From contig NZ_QICN01000002.1 of assembly GCF_003201205.1 (NCBI RefSeq), forward strand, positions 421,780 through 485,779: a stretch of DNA of 64,000 nt, in the 5' to 3' direction. Of the stretch, positions 42,366-50,270 are shown piece after piece. The DNA is from Sinimarinibacterium flocculans. GTDB lineage: Bacteria; Pseudomonadota; Gammaproteobacteria; Nevskiales; Nevskiaceae. Each line of letters begins with the position of its first letter. Positions within the stretch are counted from its first letter, which is position 1. Made by a program: the position numbers and the translations under genes. The notes under the pieces were generated by a model, which was given only the letters and a program-made list of their open reading frames with translations, was not told the DNA's origin and searched no databases.

Positions 42366-43162
42366 CGGCGCCCCGGCGGGTTGTCCTTGATCTGCTTGCT
42401 GCGCATGTCCTTCGGATCGAGCCGGCGGATAATCGCGAGCTGTTCTTCGGTCGGATGGGCGGTCTCGCCGAGGTTATCGGCCTGGAGCAGGGGGAAGCCG
42501 GTCGCGGCCTGCACCTGCTCGAAGGTGATGCCGGGGTGCAGGCTGATCACGCGGATCGCATGCCCCCCTTCATCGTTGCGCCCGCCGAAGTCCATCACGC
42601 ACAGGTCGGTGACGATGCGGTGGATGCGCATGTAGTCCTGCTTGACGCCTGCCGGCCAGCGCTCGGGCTTGTAGCCCACCGAGCAGACGACATCGACCTC
42701 CTTGTCGACGAACACGCGCGGACCGTGGTTCGGCACGAAGAAGGAGTTGACGTGGTTGATGCTGTTGCCGGGAAAGCCGCGCAGGCCGAGCAGCTGGCGC
42801 TTGGGCCTGGCGAACTCGCCGATGCAGGAGATGTTGGCCTGTCCCCAGCGGTCGACCTGCACCGGGCCGACGAGCGCGTGACGCCGGCCACCCCAGACGT
42901 TGTCGAAGACGCGCGCGTACGGCATCCAGCCGCCGTAGCGGCGACCGTCGTGGTTCTTCGCGCCGAGGACCACCGGCTCTTCGGTGAGATAGGCCTCGCC
43001 GTCCGTGATCATCAGCTCGGGGCTGTGCGTGAGCTTGGCCAGGCCCTGCGCGAGCCGCGGGATGATGCCGATGCCGGTCGCGAGCACTTCGCCGTCGTCG
43101 CGCCAGACCTCGGCGCAGGCGCAGATCAGCAGTTCGGCCAGCGTGAAATCAGTCGTTGCCAT
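42362..43162 (-). CDS. ipdB: IpdB, subunit of ring-C-opening CoA hydrolase
   Basis: A 266-residue CoA-transferase-fold subunit matching M. tuberculosis IpdB. IpdAB hydrolyses the C ring of COCHEA-CoA although it belongs to the CoA-transferase family. Recognisable blocks are ITDGEAYL, GGWMPYARVFDNVWGGRRHALVGPVQVDRWGQANIS, GLRGFPGNSINHVNSFFVPNHGPRVF and AIRVISLHPGITFEQVQAATGF. It starts 2 bases after the ipdA stop and overlaps the DUF35 start, so it is in a tightly coupled run. Confidence 0.92.
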   Translation of the reverse strand: MATTDFTLAELLICACAEVWRDDGEVLATGIGIIPRLAQGLAKLTHSPELMITDGEAYLTEEPVVLGAKNHDGRRYGGWMPYARVFDNVWGGRRHALVGPVQVDRWGQANISCIGEFARPKRQLLGLRGFPGNSINHVNSFFVPNHGPRVFVDKEVDVVCSVGYKPERWPAGVKQDYMRIHRIVTDLCVMDFGGRNDEGGHAIRVISLHPGITFEQVQAATGFPLLQADNLGETAHPTEEQLAIIRRLDPKDMRSKQIKDNPPGRR

Positions 43163-43164
43163 GA

Positions 43165-44061
43165 TCAGAACACCTGCCGCGGCAGCCTGAGAATCGCGTC
43201 GGCACCGCCGACGGCCTGCTGGTACGCCGCTTCGTCGCCGCGCAGGAATTCCTCCGCGTACTTCTGCCAGCCGCCGTCTTCCTCGGCCGCCGCGCAGTAG
43301 CGCTTGAGATGCGCAACATCCCAGCCGTAGCCGCCGCCGTGAATGCTGACGTTGGAGGTCGGATGCGCGCCGCCGGGCGTCAGCGCGACGCCGTTGACGA
43401 GGTTGCGCTCGACCAGGTTGAAGCGTGCGTCGATCTCGTCGCCGTCGATGCGATCGACCAGTTCTTCGCAGCTCACGTAGCTGCGATCCGCCGCGCGCGC
43501 GAACAGTTCGTCGAAGAACGGGTCCGGCGCGTACAGGCGCACGTTGCCGAGACGGTCAGCCTTGTGCACGTGCAGCAGCGCGACATCGAGCTTGATCGCC
43601 GGAATCGCGAGCAGCACTTCGCCGTCGTCGTACGGCGAGGTGACCGTGCGCAGATCGGGATAGACCTTGGTGAGCTGATCGGTGCCCAGACCGACGCGCG
43701 TCGGCAGGAACGGAATGCGCATCGCCGCGGCACGCAGGCCCCAGTGCAACTGGCCTTCGTCCAGCTCGACGCCCTGGATGCTGCCGGCCTCGCGCGCCTT
43801 GCGGAAGAACGGCTCCAGCGGGATGAAGTCGAGCGAGACGAAGGCGTAGATCAGCTTCTTCACCTTGCCCGCCGCAGCGAGCATGCCCATGTCGGTGCCG
43901 CCGTAGCCGACGAGGGTCAGATCCTTGAGATCCGAGCGCAGGATCTCGCGCACGATCGCCATCGGCTTGCGGCGCGGGCCCCAGCCGCCGATGCCGATGG
44001 TCATGCCGTCGCGCAGCTCGGCGACGATGTCCTTGACGGACAGCTCCTTGTTCAGTGCCAT
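43165..44061 (-). CDS. ipdA: IpdA, subunit of ring-C-opening CoA hydrolase
   Basis: A 298-residue CoA-transferase-fold subunit matching M. tuberculosis IpdA: LRDGMTIGIGGWGPRRKPMAIVREILRSDLKDLTLVGYGG, GKVKKLIYAFVSLD, LDEGQLHWGLRAAAMRIPFLPTRVGLG, VNGVALTPGGAHPTS. E102 in LDEG lies where IpdA has its important Glu, aligned from memory. The ATG follows the dioxygenase stop by 8 bases; a longer frame through that gene is a shadow. Together with IpdB it should open the last steroid ring, a committed step of the HIP route. Confidence 0.92.
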   Translation of the reverse strand: MALNKELSVKDIVAELRDGMTIGIGGWGPRRKPMAIVREILRSDLKDLTLVGYGGTDMGMLAAAGKVKKLIYAFVSLDFIPLEPFFRKAREAGSIQGVELDEGQLHWGLRAAAMRIPFLPTRVGLGTDQLTKVYPDLRTVTSPYDDGEVLLAIPAIKLDVALLHVHKADRLGNVRLYAPDPFFDELFARAADRSYVSCEELVDRIDGDEIDARFNLVERNLVNGVALTPGGAHPTSNVSIHGGGYGWDVAHLKRYCAAAEEDGGWQKYAEEFLRGDEAAYQQAVGGADAILRLPRQVF

Positions 44062-44069
44062 GTCCGGTC

Positions 44070-44960
44070 TTACTGGAAGCCGACGGAGAAATCGTGGCCC
44101 CAGATCGAGACGCGCTGCGTCTCGGTGGTCTGCCAGCTCTGCGGATCGACGGTGATGCCGCCCCAGCCGTACTCGAGGGCGAAGTTGCCCGGCGTGAGCA
44201 TGTAGAACGAGGTCATGCGGTCGTTCTCGTGCTCGCCCAGCGTCGCCATCAGCTTGACGCCGTGCTGGACGCGACGGTCGTGGGCGAGCCCGACGTCGGT
44301 CATCGACTCGACCTCGACCATGATGTGTACGCAGCCGGTGGGCGCCGGCATCTCGGCGAGCGCGAGGCTGTGATGGCGGCCACTGGCGGCGTGCATGAAG
44401 TGGATGCGGATGTTCGGCGCATCCGGCCCCGGCTTGAAGTTGAAGCGGTCGGACATGCCGAAGCCGAACACTTCGCGGAAGAGTTTCTCGGTGGCGTCGA
44501 AGTTCTGCGCCGCCGGCAGCACGGTATGGCCCATGCCCTGGGCGCCGGTCTTGAAGCCGGCAACGCCGATGGGCGACACGAACGGGGTGCTGCTGCCGGT
44601 GTACCCCTGGACCAGCTCGTGTGCGTTGCCCGACGGGTCGGTGAACTTGACCATGCGCGCAACCTGACGCAGCGCGCGCTCGGCCTCGCTGCTGTCGCCG
44701 ACCTCGACGCCGGCGGCCTTCAACGCGGCGACCGTCCCGTCGAAATCGACGCCCGGCGCCAGTTCCCAGCCCGACGCAAGGTAGCGGTCGGCGCCGCCCG
44801 GAATCGCGGCGATGCGGAACGCGCGCTCGTCCATCTTCAGATACAGGGCGCCGCCGGCCGCCTCGGCCGTGGACATGCCCAGCACCTGTTCGGCGTAGTG
44901 CCGCCACTTGCCGATATCCGTCGTCTCGGCGAGCACGTAGGCCAGCGCCTGGATTTTCAT
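44070..44960 (-). CDS. hsaC: HsaC/TesB-like extradiol dioxygenase
   Basis: A 296-residue two-domain type I extradiol dioxygenase (vicinal-oxygen-chelate fold) like HsaC of M. tuberculosis and TesB of Comamonas, which cleave the aromatised A ring of 3,4-DHSA. The Fe(II) ligands are H145 (GMGHTVL), H212 (CVHIMVEV) and E263 (ALEYGW). The catalytic His is in GRHHSLAL (196-197). The C-terminus VSIWGHDFSVGF is the family's usual end. It is the first gene of the long minus-strand operon, divergent from the KstD-like gene. No HsaA, HsaB or HsaD accompanies it, so A/B-ring functions are partly elsewhere. Confidence 0.9.
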   Translation of the reverse strand: MKIQALAYVLAETTDIGKWRHYAEQVLGMSTAEAAGGALYLKMDERAFRIAAIPGGADRYLASGWELAPGVDFDGTVAALKAAGVEVGDSSEAERALRQVARMVKFTDPSGNAHELVQGYTGSSTPFVSPIGVAGFKTGAQGMGHTVLPAAQNFDATEKLFREVFGFGMSDRFNFKPGPDAPNIRIHFMHAASGRHHSLALAEMPAPTGCVHIMVEVESMTDVGLAHDRRVQHGVKLMATLGEHENDRMTSFYMLTPGNFALEYGWGGITVDPQSWQTTETQRVSIWGHDFSVGFQ

Positions 44961-44989
44961 GGACTTCCCTGTTGGATGCGGGTAAGACG

Positions 44990-45152
44990 GGCATTATCCG
45001 AATCCGGGACCGCCGGCAGCTTCACCCGTTTTGATGAGCGCCCGGGACAAGGCTCCGGCAAACCCTCGTCCGCATGAGGGATGCCCGCGGAGCGACAGTG
45101 CAGCCCTAGTCAGGACGGATGAAGCCGCACCGGCGCAGATCGAAATAATGCC
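44990..45152. promoter_or_regulatory. Divergent control region of the two steroid operons
   Basis: The 219-base gap between hsaC and the KstD-like gene holds a mirrored octamer. ATAATGCC on the minus strand (44997-44990) lies 30 bases before the hsaC ATG, and ATAATGCC on the plus strand (45145-45152) lies 27 bases before the other ATG. Each could include a -10 element. No KstR2-type palindrome was seen. Confidence 0.45.
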
Positions 45153-45179
45153 GGAGCCATTCCTGAGGACCTTTCCCGC

Positions 45180-46853
45180 ATGTCTGCAGCCGCCATTCCG
45201 ATGACGTCCGCCGAGCCCGGCGTGCTCGCCGTCGAACCGCCGCTGGACGGCAGCGCGCTTGCCGACAGCGACTGGGACCGGCAGTGCGACGTGCTCGTCG
45301 TCGGCCTCGGTGCCGCCGGCGGCGCGGCAGCGATCGCGGCGAAGGAGGCCGGCGCCGAAGCGCTGGTCGCCGAGCGCTTCGACGGCGGCGGCGCCACGAT
45401 CAAGAGCGGCGGCATCGTCTATCTGGGCGGCGGCACGCACATCCAGAAGCAGGCCGGCGTCGACGATACGCCGCAGGCGATGTTCGACTACCTGCGCCAG
45501 GAGAGCGGCGACGTGGTGAGCGAATCCACGCTGCGTGCCTTCTGCGACGACAGCCTCGGCCTTCTAGAGTGGCTGGAGTCGATCGGCGTGCAGTTCCGGT
45601 CCAACCCGAACCCGCCGAAAACCTCGTATCCGCGCAACGGCACCTACTACTACTACTCCGGCAACGAGGCGGTGCCGGCCTACGCCGCGCACGCCAAGCC
45701 GGCGGCCCGCGGCCATCGCGTGATGGCGCCGGGCATCGATTCCGGCCGCGAGCTGTATCGCGCACTCGAACGCCGGGTGGATGCCCTCGGCATTCCGGTG
45801 CTGCGGCAGGCGGCGGTGCGGCGACTGATCGTCGACGCGCAGGGTGCGGTGATCGGCGCCGAAGTCCATCAGCTCGCGGACGGCAGCGCGGCACAGCGCC
45901 AGCATCGCAAGCTGATGCGCAAGGCCGAGAAGGTGCACGACTTTGCCGGCGGCTGGGCCGACCGGCTGCGGGCGAAGGCGGCGCAGATCGAACAGAAGCA
46001 TGCGAAGCGCCTGCGCATCCGCGTCCGGCGCGGTGTCGTGCTGGGTGCCGGCGGCTTCATCTTCAACCGCACGCTGCTGCGCGAGGTCGCGCCGCAGTAC
46101 CTGCCGGCGATGCGTCTGGGCGCAACCGGCTGCGACGGCAGCGGCATCCGGCTGGGCAACTCCGTGGGCGGCGAACCGTCGCGCATGCACAAGGTCTCGG
46201 CCTGGCGCTTCATCAATCCGCCGACGGCATGGCCGAAGGGCATCGTCGTCGGCCCTGACGGCCGGCGTTTTTGCAACGAGCAGGTCTACGGGGCCCGCCT
46301 GGGCGTCGACATGGTCGAGAAGGCCGGCGGCCGAGCCTGGCTGATCCTCGATCGCCGGCTGCGCAAGACCGCGATGCGCGAGGCCCTCTCCGGCAAGCTG
46401 TGGTTCTTCCAGAGCGTGCCCGCCTTCTTCCTCATGCTGTTCGCGCCGCGCGCGCGCTCGGCCGAAGCGCTTGCCGCGAAACTCGGCATGCCCGCCGACG
46501 CCTTGCGCCGCACGCTCGACGACTACAACGCCAGCGCCGACGGCAGCCGCGACGACGCGCTCGGCAAGAGCGCGGACATGCGTGCGCGTCTCGACGAGCC
46601 GCCGTACTACGCGCTCGACATCGGCGCCGGCAAGAAATCGTTCCCGTGCCCGACGATCACACTCGGCGGACTGGCGGTCGACGACAACGGCCGCGTGCGC
46701 CGGGCCGACGGCAACGTGGTCGGCGGCCTGTACGCCGCAGGCCGCAGCGCCGTCGGCATCGCCTCCAACGGCTACGTCAGCGGCCTGTCGCTCGCCGACT
46801 GCCTGTGGTCGGGGCGGCGCGCCGGGCGCCATGCGGCGCAGCGGTCCAACTGA
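45180..46853 (+). CDS. FAD-dependent oxidoreductase, 3-ketosteroid-dehydrogenase-like
   Basis: A 557-residue flavoprotein of the fumarate-reductase/KstD superfamily. The FAD motif is VVGLGAAGGAAAIAAKEAGAEALVAER, followed by GGGATIKSGGIVYLGGGTHIQ. The C-terminal FAD segment is GGLYAAGRSAVGIASNGYVSGLSLADCLWSGRRAGR. Canonical KstD ends with an HTYPGPGGTIGP-like loop, which is absent, so this belongs to the side branch containing Rv0785-like proteins. Context supports dehydrogenation of a steroid-type ketone. It starts a plus-strand group that also holds a hydroxysteroid-type SDR and fadD3. An alternative ATG lies 21 bases downstream. Confidence 0.75.
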   Translation: MSAAAIPMTSAEPGVLAVEPPLDGSALADSDWDRQCDVLVVGLGAAGGAAAIAAKEAGAEALVAERFDGGGATIKSGGIVYLGGGTHIQKQAGVDDTPQAMFDYLRQESGDVVSESTLRAFCDDSLGLLEWLESIGVQFRSNPNPPKTSYPRNGTYYYYSGNEAVPAYAAHAKPAARGHRVMAPGIDSGRELYRALERRVDALGIPVLRQAAVRRLIVDAQGAVIGAEVHQLADGSAAQRQHRKLMRKAEKVHDFAGGWADRLRAKAAQIEQKHAKRLRIRVRRGVVLGAGGFIFNRTLLREVAPQYLPAMRLGATGCDGSGIRLGNSVGGEPSRMHKVSAWRFINPPTAWPKGIVVGPDGRRFCNEQVYGARLGVDMVEKAGGRAWLILDRRLRKTAMREALSGKLWFFQSVPAFFLMLFAPRARSAEALAAKLGMPADALRRTLDDYNASADGSRDDALGKSADMRARLDEPPYYALDIGAGKKSFPCPTITLGGLAVDDNGRVRRADGNVVGGLYAAGRSAVGIASNGYVSGLSLADCLWSGRRAGRHAAQRSN

Positions 46854-46885
46854 TTCATCACATCACGAACGACGGGGACGAACCC

Positions 46886-47662
46886 ATGGGACGAGTGAAC
46901 GGCAAGGTCGCGATCATCACCGGTGCGGCCAGCGGTGTCGGCAAGGAAGATGCGATCCTGCTGGCGCGCGAGGGCGCCAAGGTAGTGCTGACCGACGTCA
47001 ACGAGGAGGCCGGCCGCGAAGTGGCCAGGTCCATCGGTGACGCGGCGCTGTTCGTGAAGCACGACATCGCCTCGGAAGACGACTGGCGCAAGGTCATCGC
47101 GGTGACCCAGGAAGCCTTCGGCGGTGTCGACGTGCTCGTCAACAATGCCGCGATCCTCGCGCAGGCGACCATCGAGGACACCTCGCTGGAGCTGTGGCAG
47201 AAGATCCAGAAGATCAATTCCGACGGCTACTTCCTCGGCTGCAAGTACGGCCTCGAGGCGATGAAGCAGCGACCGAGCGGGTCCATCGTCAACATGTCGT
47301 CGATGGCCGGCATCGGCGGCGTGTCGAGCTTCTGCGCCTACAGCGCGTCCAAGGCCGCGGTGGCCGGCCTGACCCGCAGCGTCGCGGCACACTGCCGCGC
47401 CAAGCTCTACAAGGTGCGCTGCAACTCGATCCACCCGGACGGCATCGCCACGCCTATGGTCTTCAACCTGCACAAAAGCCAGACCGGCGCACCGACCTCC
47501 CAGGCCCACGTCCGCGAGAAGGACCCCAAGCAGTTGCAGGCGCGCTTCTGCCAGCCGCAGGACATCGCCAACCTGGTGCTGTTCCTGGCGTCCGACGAGT
47601 CGCGCTTCATCAACGGCGCGGAGATGCGGATCGACAACGGTTACCTGATGTGGGCGGATTGA
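46886..47662 (+). CDS. 3beta/17beta-hydroxysteroid dehydrogenase-like SDR
   Basis: A 258-residue classical SDR resembling 3beta/17beta-HSD of Comamonas testosteroni. The cofactor motif is ITGAASGVGKEDA (12-24), with NNAAIL in place of NNAG, Ser in NMSSMAGIGG, and Tyr/Lys in CAYSASKAAVAGLTR. The run VRCNSIHPDGIATPMVFN and the C-terminus VLFLASDESRFINGAEMRIDNGY match that family well. It probably oxidises a steroid hydroxyl to the ketone. The ATG is preceded by a GGGGA-type ribosome site; the long in-frame reading upstream lies in the wrong frame of the flavoprotein gene. Confidence 0.87.
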   Translation: MGRVNGKVAIITGAASGVGKEDAILLAREGAKVVLTDVNEEAGREVARSIGDAALFVKHDIASEDDWRKVIAVTQEAFGGVDVLVNNAAILAQATIEDTSLELWQKIQKINSDGYFLGCKYGLEAMKQRPSGSIVNMSSMAGIGGVSSFCAYSASKAAVAGLTRSVAAHCRAKLYKVRCNSIHPDGIATPMVFNLHKSQTGAPTSQAHVREKDPKQLQARFCQPQDIANLVLFLASDESRFINGAEMRIDNGYLMWAD

Positions 47663-47673
47663 TCGCGAAGACA

Positions 47674-47728
47674 TGTACGTCCTGTACAAGACGGCGCCAT
47701 CCATGGCGCCGGGATTCAGAACAAGCAC
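47674..47728. repeat. 55-bp dispersed hairpin repeat, copy 2
   Basis: Lies between the SDR stop and the fadD3 ATG. TGTACGTCCTGTACAAGAC is followed by a stem CGGCGCCAT / ATGGCGCCG with a 2-base loop and a tail ending AGCAC directly before the ATG. Relative to the downstream gene it is in the opposite orientation to copy 1. Confidence 0.75.
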
Positions 47729-49279
47729 ATGAGTGCCACAGTTCCTGCCGCCTTCGCTGAATCCGTCGCGCGCCACGCGGCGCGTACTGCCGTCGTCGGC
47801 GAGGACGGCGTATCGCTGAGCTATGCGGAACTGGATGCGCGGCGTATCGAAGCCGCGCGCGCCCTGCTGGCGCTCGGCGTGCAGCACGGCGATCGCATCG
47901 CGATCTGGGCGCCAAACGGCGTCGAGTGGATCGTCGCCGGACTGGCGATCCACACGCTGGGCGCGGTGCTGGTGCCGGTCAACACGCGGATGAAGGGGCA
48001 GGAGGCCGCCTACATCCTCGAGCGCAGCGGCGCGCGCGTGCTGTTCTGCGCCGGCCGCTTTCTCAACCAGCACTTTCCATCGGTGCTCGGCGCACATCGC
48101 CCGGCGATTCTGGAACACATCGTCGTCATCGGCGAGGCACAGGCGGATGACTTCACGTGGCCGGCCTTCGTCGCGCGCGCCAGCGCTTGCGGCGTCGACG
48201 CGGTCACGGAAGCGAGCACGCGTGTCCGGCCCGACGATCGCATGGACATCCTGTTCACCTCGGGCACGACCGGCCACCCGAAGGGCGTGGTCACGAACCA
48301 CACGCAGAACCTGCGCGTGATTGCAGCGTGGTCGGCGGCCGTCGGCCTGAATCCGGACGACCGCTATCTCGTCGTCAATCCGTTCTTCCATTCGTTCGGC
48401 TACAAGGTCGGCTGGCTCGCGGGTCTGCTTGCCGGGCTCACCGTGTTGCCGCACGCGGTGTTCGACGCCGCCGCGATTCTCCAGCGCATCCAGCGCGACC
48501 GCATCTCGGTGCTGCCGGGACCGCCGACTCTACTGATCTCGCTGCTCAACGATCCGGCGCGTGCGCATACCGATCTTTCGAGCCTGCGAGCCACCATCAC
48601 CGGCGCCGCGGCAATCGCGCCGAGCCTGATCGAACGCACGCGCGCCGAACTCGGCTTCAAAGTCGTACTGACCGGCTACGGGCTCACGGAGACCTGCGGC
48701 GTGGTCTCGCTGTGCGATGCAAACGACGATGCCGAAACCATTGCCTTGACCTCGGGCAAGGCGATCCCCGGCATCGAACTGCGCAGTGTCGATGGCGACA
48801 ACCGCCCGCTCGGCCCGGGCGAGTCCGGCGAGATCGTCGTGCGCGGCTACAACGTCATGCAGGGCTACCTCGACGACGAAGCCGCCACGTTTGATGCGAT
48901 CGACGCCGATGGCTGGCTGCACACCGGCGACGTCGGCCATCTCGACGAGCGCGGCTACGTGCGCATCACCGACCGGCTCAAGGACCTCTACATCAGCGGC
49001 GGCTTCAACTGCTATCCCGCCGAGATCGAACGCATCATGGCGGCCCATCCGGCGATCGCGCAGGTGGCCGTGGTCGGCATACCCGACGAGCGCATGGGCG
49101 AAGTCGGCAAGGCGTATGTGCTGCTGCGGCCGGGCCAGTCGCTCGACGAGAAGACGCTGATCGCGTGGTGCCGCGAACAGATGGCGAACTATAAGGTGCC
49201 GCGCCAGATCGCCTTCGTCGATGCGCTGCCGACGAATCCATCGGGCAAGGTGATGAAGTATCAACTACGCAAACCGTAG
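47729..49279 (+). CDS. fadD3: FadD3-like HIP-CoA synthetase
   Basis: A 516-residue ANL ligase close to M. tuberculosis FadD3, which activates HIP to HIP-CoA and starts C/D-ring degradation. Motifs are ILFTSGTTGHPKGVV (P-loop), NPFFHSFGYKVGWLAGLLAG, SVLPGPPTLLISLLNDPA, GYGLTETCGVVS, GWLHTGDVGHLDERGYVRITDRLKDLYISGGFNCYPAEIE and the Lys motif NPSGKVMKYQLRK. Several of these blocks are FadD3-specific rather than general. No ribosome site is obvious because the 55-base repeat ends at the ATG. The stop codon is provided by the GTAGGG of a REP element. Confidence 0.9.
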   Translation: MSATVPAAFAESVARHAARTAVVGEDGVSLSYAELDARRIEAARALLALGVQHGDRIAIWAPNGVEWIVAGLAIHTLGAVLVPVNTRMKGQEAAYILERSGARVLFCAGRFLNQHFPSVLGAHRPAILEHIVVIGEAQADDFTWPAFVARASACGVDAVTEASTRVRPDDRMDILFTSGTTGHPKGVVTNHTQNLRVIAAWSAAVGLNPDDRYLVVNPFFHSFGYKVGWLAGLLAGLTVLPHAVFDAAAILQRIQRDRISVLPGPPTLLISLLNDPARAHTDLSSLRATITGAAAIAPSLIERTRAELGFKVVLTGYGLTETCGVVSLCDANDDAETIALTSGKAIPGIELRSVDGDNRPLGPGESGEIVVRGYNVMQGYLDDEAATFDAIDADGWLHTGDVGHLDERGYVRITDRLKDLYISGGFNCYPAEIERIMAAHPAIAQVAVVGIPDERMGEVGKAYVLLRPGQSLDEKTLIAWCREQMANYKVPRQIAFVDALPTNPSGKVMKYQLRKP

Positions 49280-49361
49280 GGCGGGTTAGCGGCAAGGCCG
49301 CGTAACCCGCCGGCTGGGCGATCATGGTGGGTTACGCGCCTGCGGCGCTAACCCACCCTAC
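49276..49361. repeat. REP-type inverted pair (GTAGGG...CCCTAC)
   Basis: Outer arms GTAGGGCGGGTTAGCG (49276-49291) and CGCTAACCCACCCTAC (49346-49361) enclose inner dyads GGCGGGTTA/TAACCCGCC and GGTGGGTTA/TAACCCACC. This is a common bipartite interspersed repeat of proteobacteria. The left end contributes the fadD3 stop. Confidence 0.8.
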
Positions 49362-49398
49362 TGGCCACGGGACGCAACGGACACAGGAGACTGGGGGA

Positions 49399-50262
49399 AT
49401 GAATACAGATCTGAAAGGCAAGGTCGCCGTGGTCACCGGCGCGTCGCGCGGCGCCGGCAAGGGCATCGCGGTCGCACTCGGTGCACACGGCGCGACGGTC
49501 TACGTCACCGGACGTTCGCTCAAGGAGGGCGACGCCGCACTGCCCGGCACCATCGCCGGCACCGCGGACGCGGTCACGAAGGCCGGCGGCACCGGCATCG
49601 CGGTCGCGGTCGACCATGCGAAGGACGCGGACGTCCAGGCGCTGTTCGAGCGCGTGAAAACCGAACAGGGCCGGCTCGACATCCTCGTCAACAACGCCAC
49701 CTTCCTGCACGACAGGCTGATCGACAAGGGCGGCTTCTGGACCAAGCCGCTGGAGCTGGTCGACATCCTCGACGTCGGCCTGCGCTCGGCCTACGTCGCC
49801 AGCTGGTACGCGGCGCCGCTGATGGTCGAGCAGAAGAACGGCCTGATCGCCTTCACCTCGAGTTTCGGTGCGAGCTGCTACATGCACGGTCCGGCCTACG
49901 GCGCGCAGAAGACCGGCGTCGACAAGTTCGCCAAGGACATGGGCGTGGACTTCAAGCCGCACAACGTCGCCGCCGTGTCGATCTGGATGGGCATGCTGCG
50001 TACCGACCGCACCAAGCGCGTCATGGACAGCGAGCCGGACAAGTACGCGGGGTTCTGGGAGATCGCCGAGACGCCGGAGTTCACCGGTCACCTGCTCGCC
50101 GCGCTGTACAACGATCCGGCGCGCGCCGAGAAGTCCGGCCAGGTGCACATCGGCGCCGAGCTCGCCGAGACCTATGGCCTCAGCGACGAGGGTCGCCAGC
50201 CGCCGTCGCACCGACCGATGCTCGGCGCACCGACACCGCCGCATCCCGCGATCGTCGAGTAG
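49399..50262 (+). CDS. DHRS1-like SDR
   Basis: A 287-residue SDR similar in organisation to DHRS1, a reductase that can act on steroids in animals. The cofactor motif is VTGASRGAGKGIAVALGAHGATVYVTGRS, NNA is in DILVNNATFLHDR, and the Tyr/Lys pair in PAYGAQKTGVDKFAKDMGVDFK. The C-terminus YGLSDEGRQPPSHRP recalls DHRS1's RYGLRDVDGRP. Both AGGAGA and GGGGGA lie close before the ATG. The substrate is unknown, but position after fadD3 suggests a steroid or CoA-bound ketone. Confidence 0.85.
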   Translation: MNTDLKGKVAVVTGASRGAGKGIAVALGAHGATVYVTGRSLKEGDAALPGTIAGTADAVTKAGGTGIAVAVDHAKDADVQALFERVKTEQGRLDILVNNATFLHDRLIDKGGFWTKPLELVDILDVGLRSAYVASWYAAPLMVEQKNGLIAFTSSFGASCYMHGPAYGAQKTGVDKFAKDMGVDFKPHNVAAVSIWMGMLRTDRTKRVMDSEPDKYAGFWEIAETPEFTGHLLAALYNDPARAEKSGQVHIGAELAETYGLSDEGRQPPSHRPMLGAPTPPHPAIVE

Positions 50263-50270
50263 CCGAGAGC

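Noticed and set aside
44961-45179. KstR or KstR2 operator in the divergent steroid promoter
   Set aside because: I found only short or imperfect dyads such as CCCTC-N8-GAGGG, none resembling the known palindromes.
45180-46853. Canonical 3-ketosteroid Delta1-dehydrogenase (kstD)
   Set aside because: The diagnostic C-terminal HTYPGPGGTIGP-type loop is absent, so only a KstD-like call is justified.
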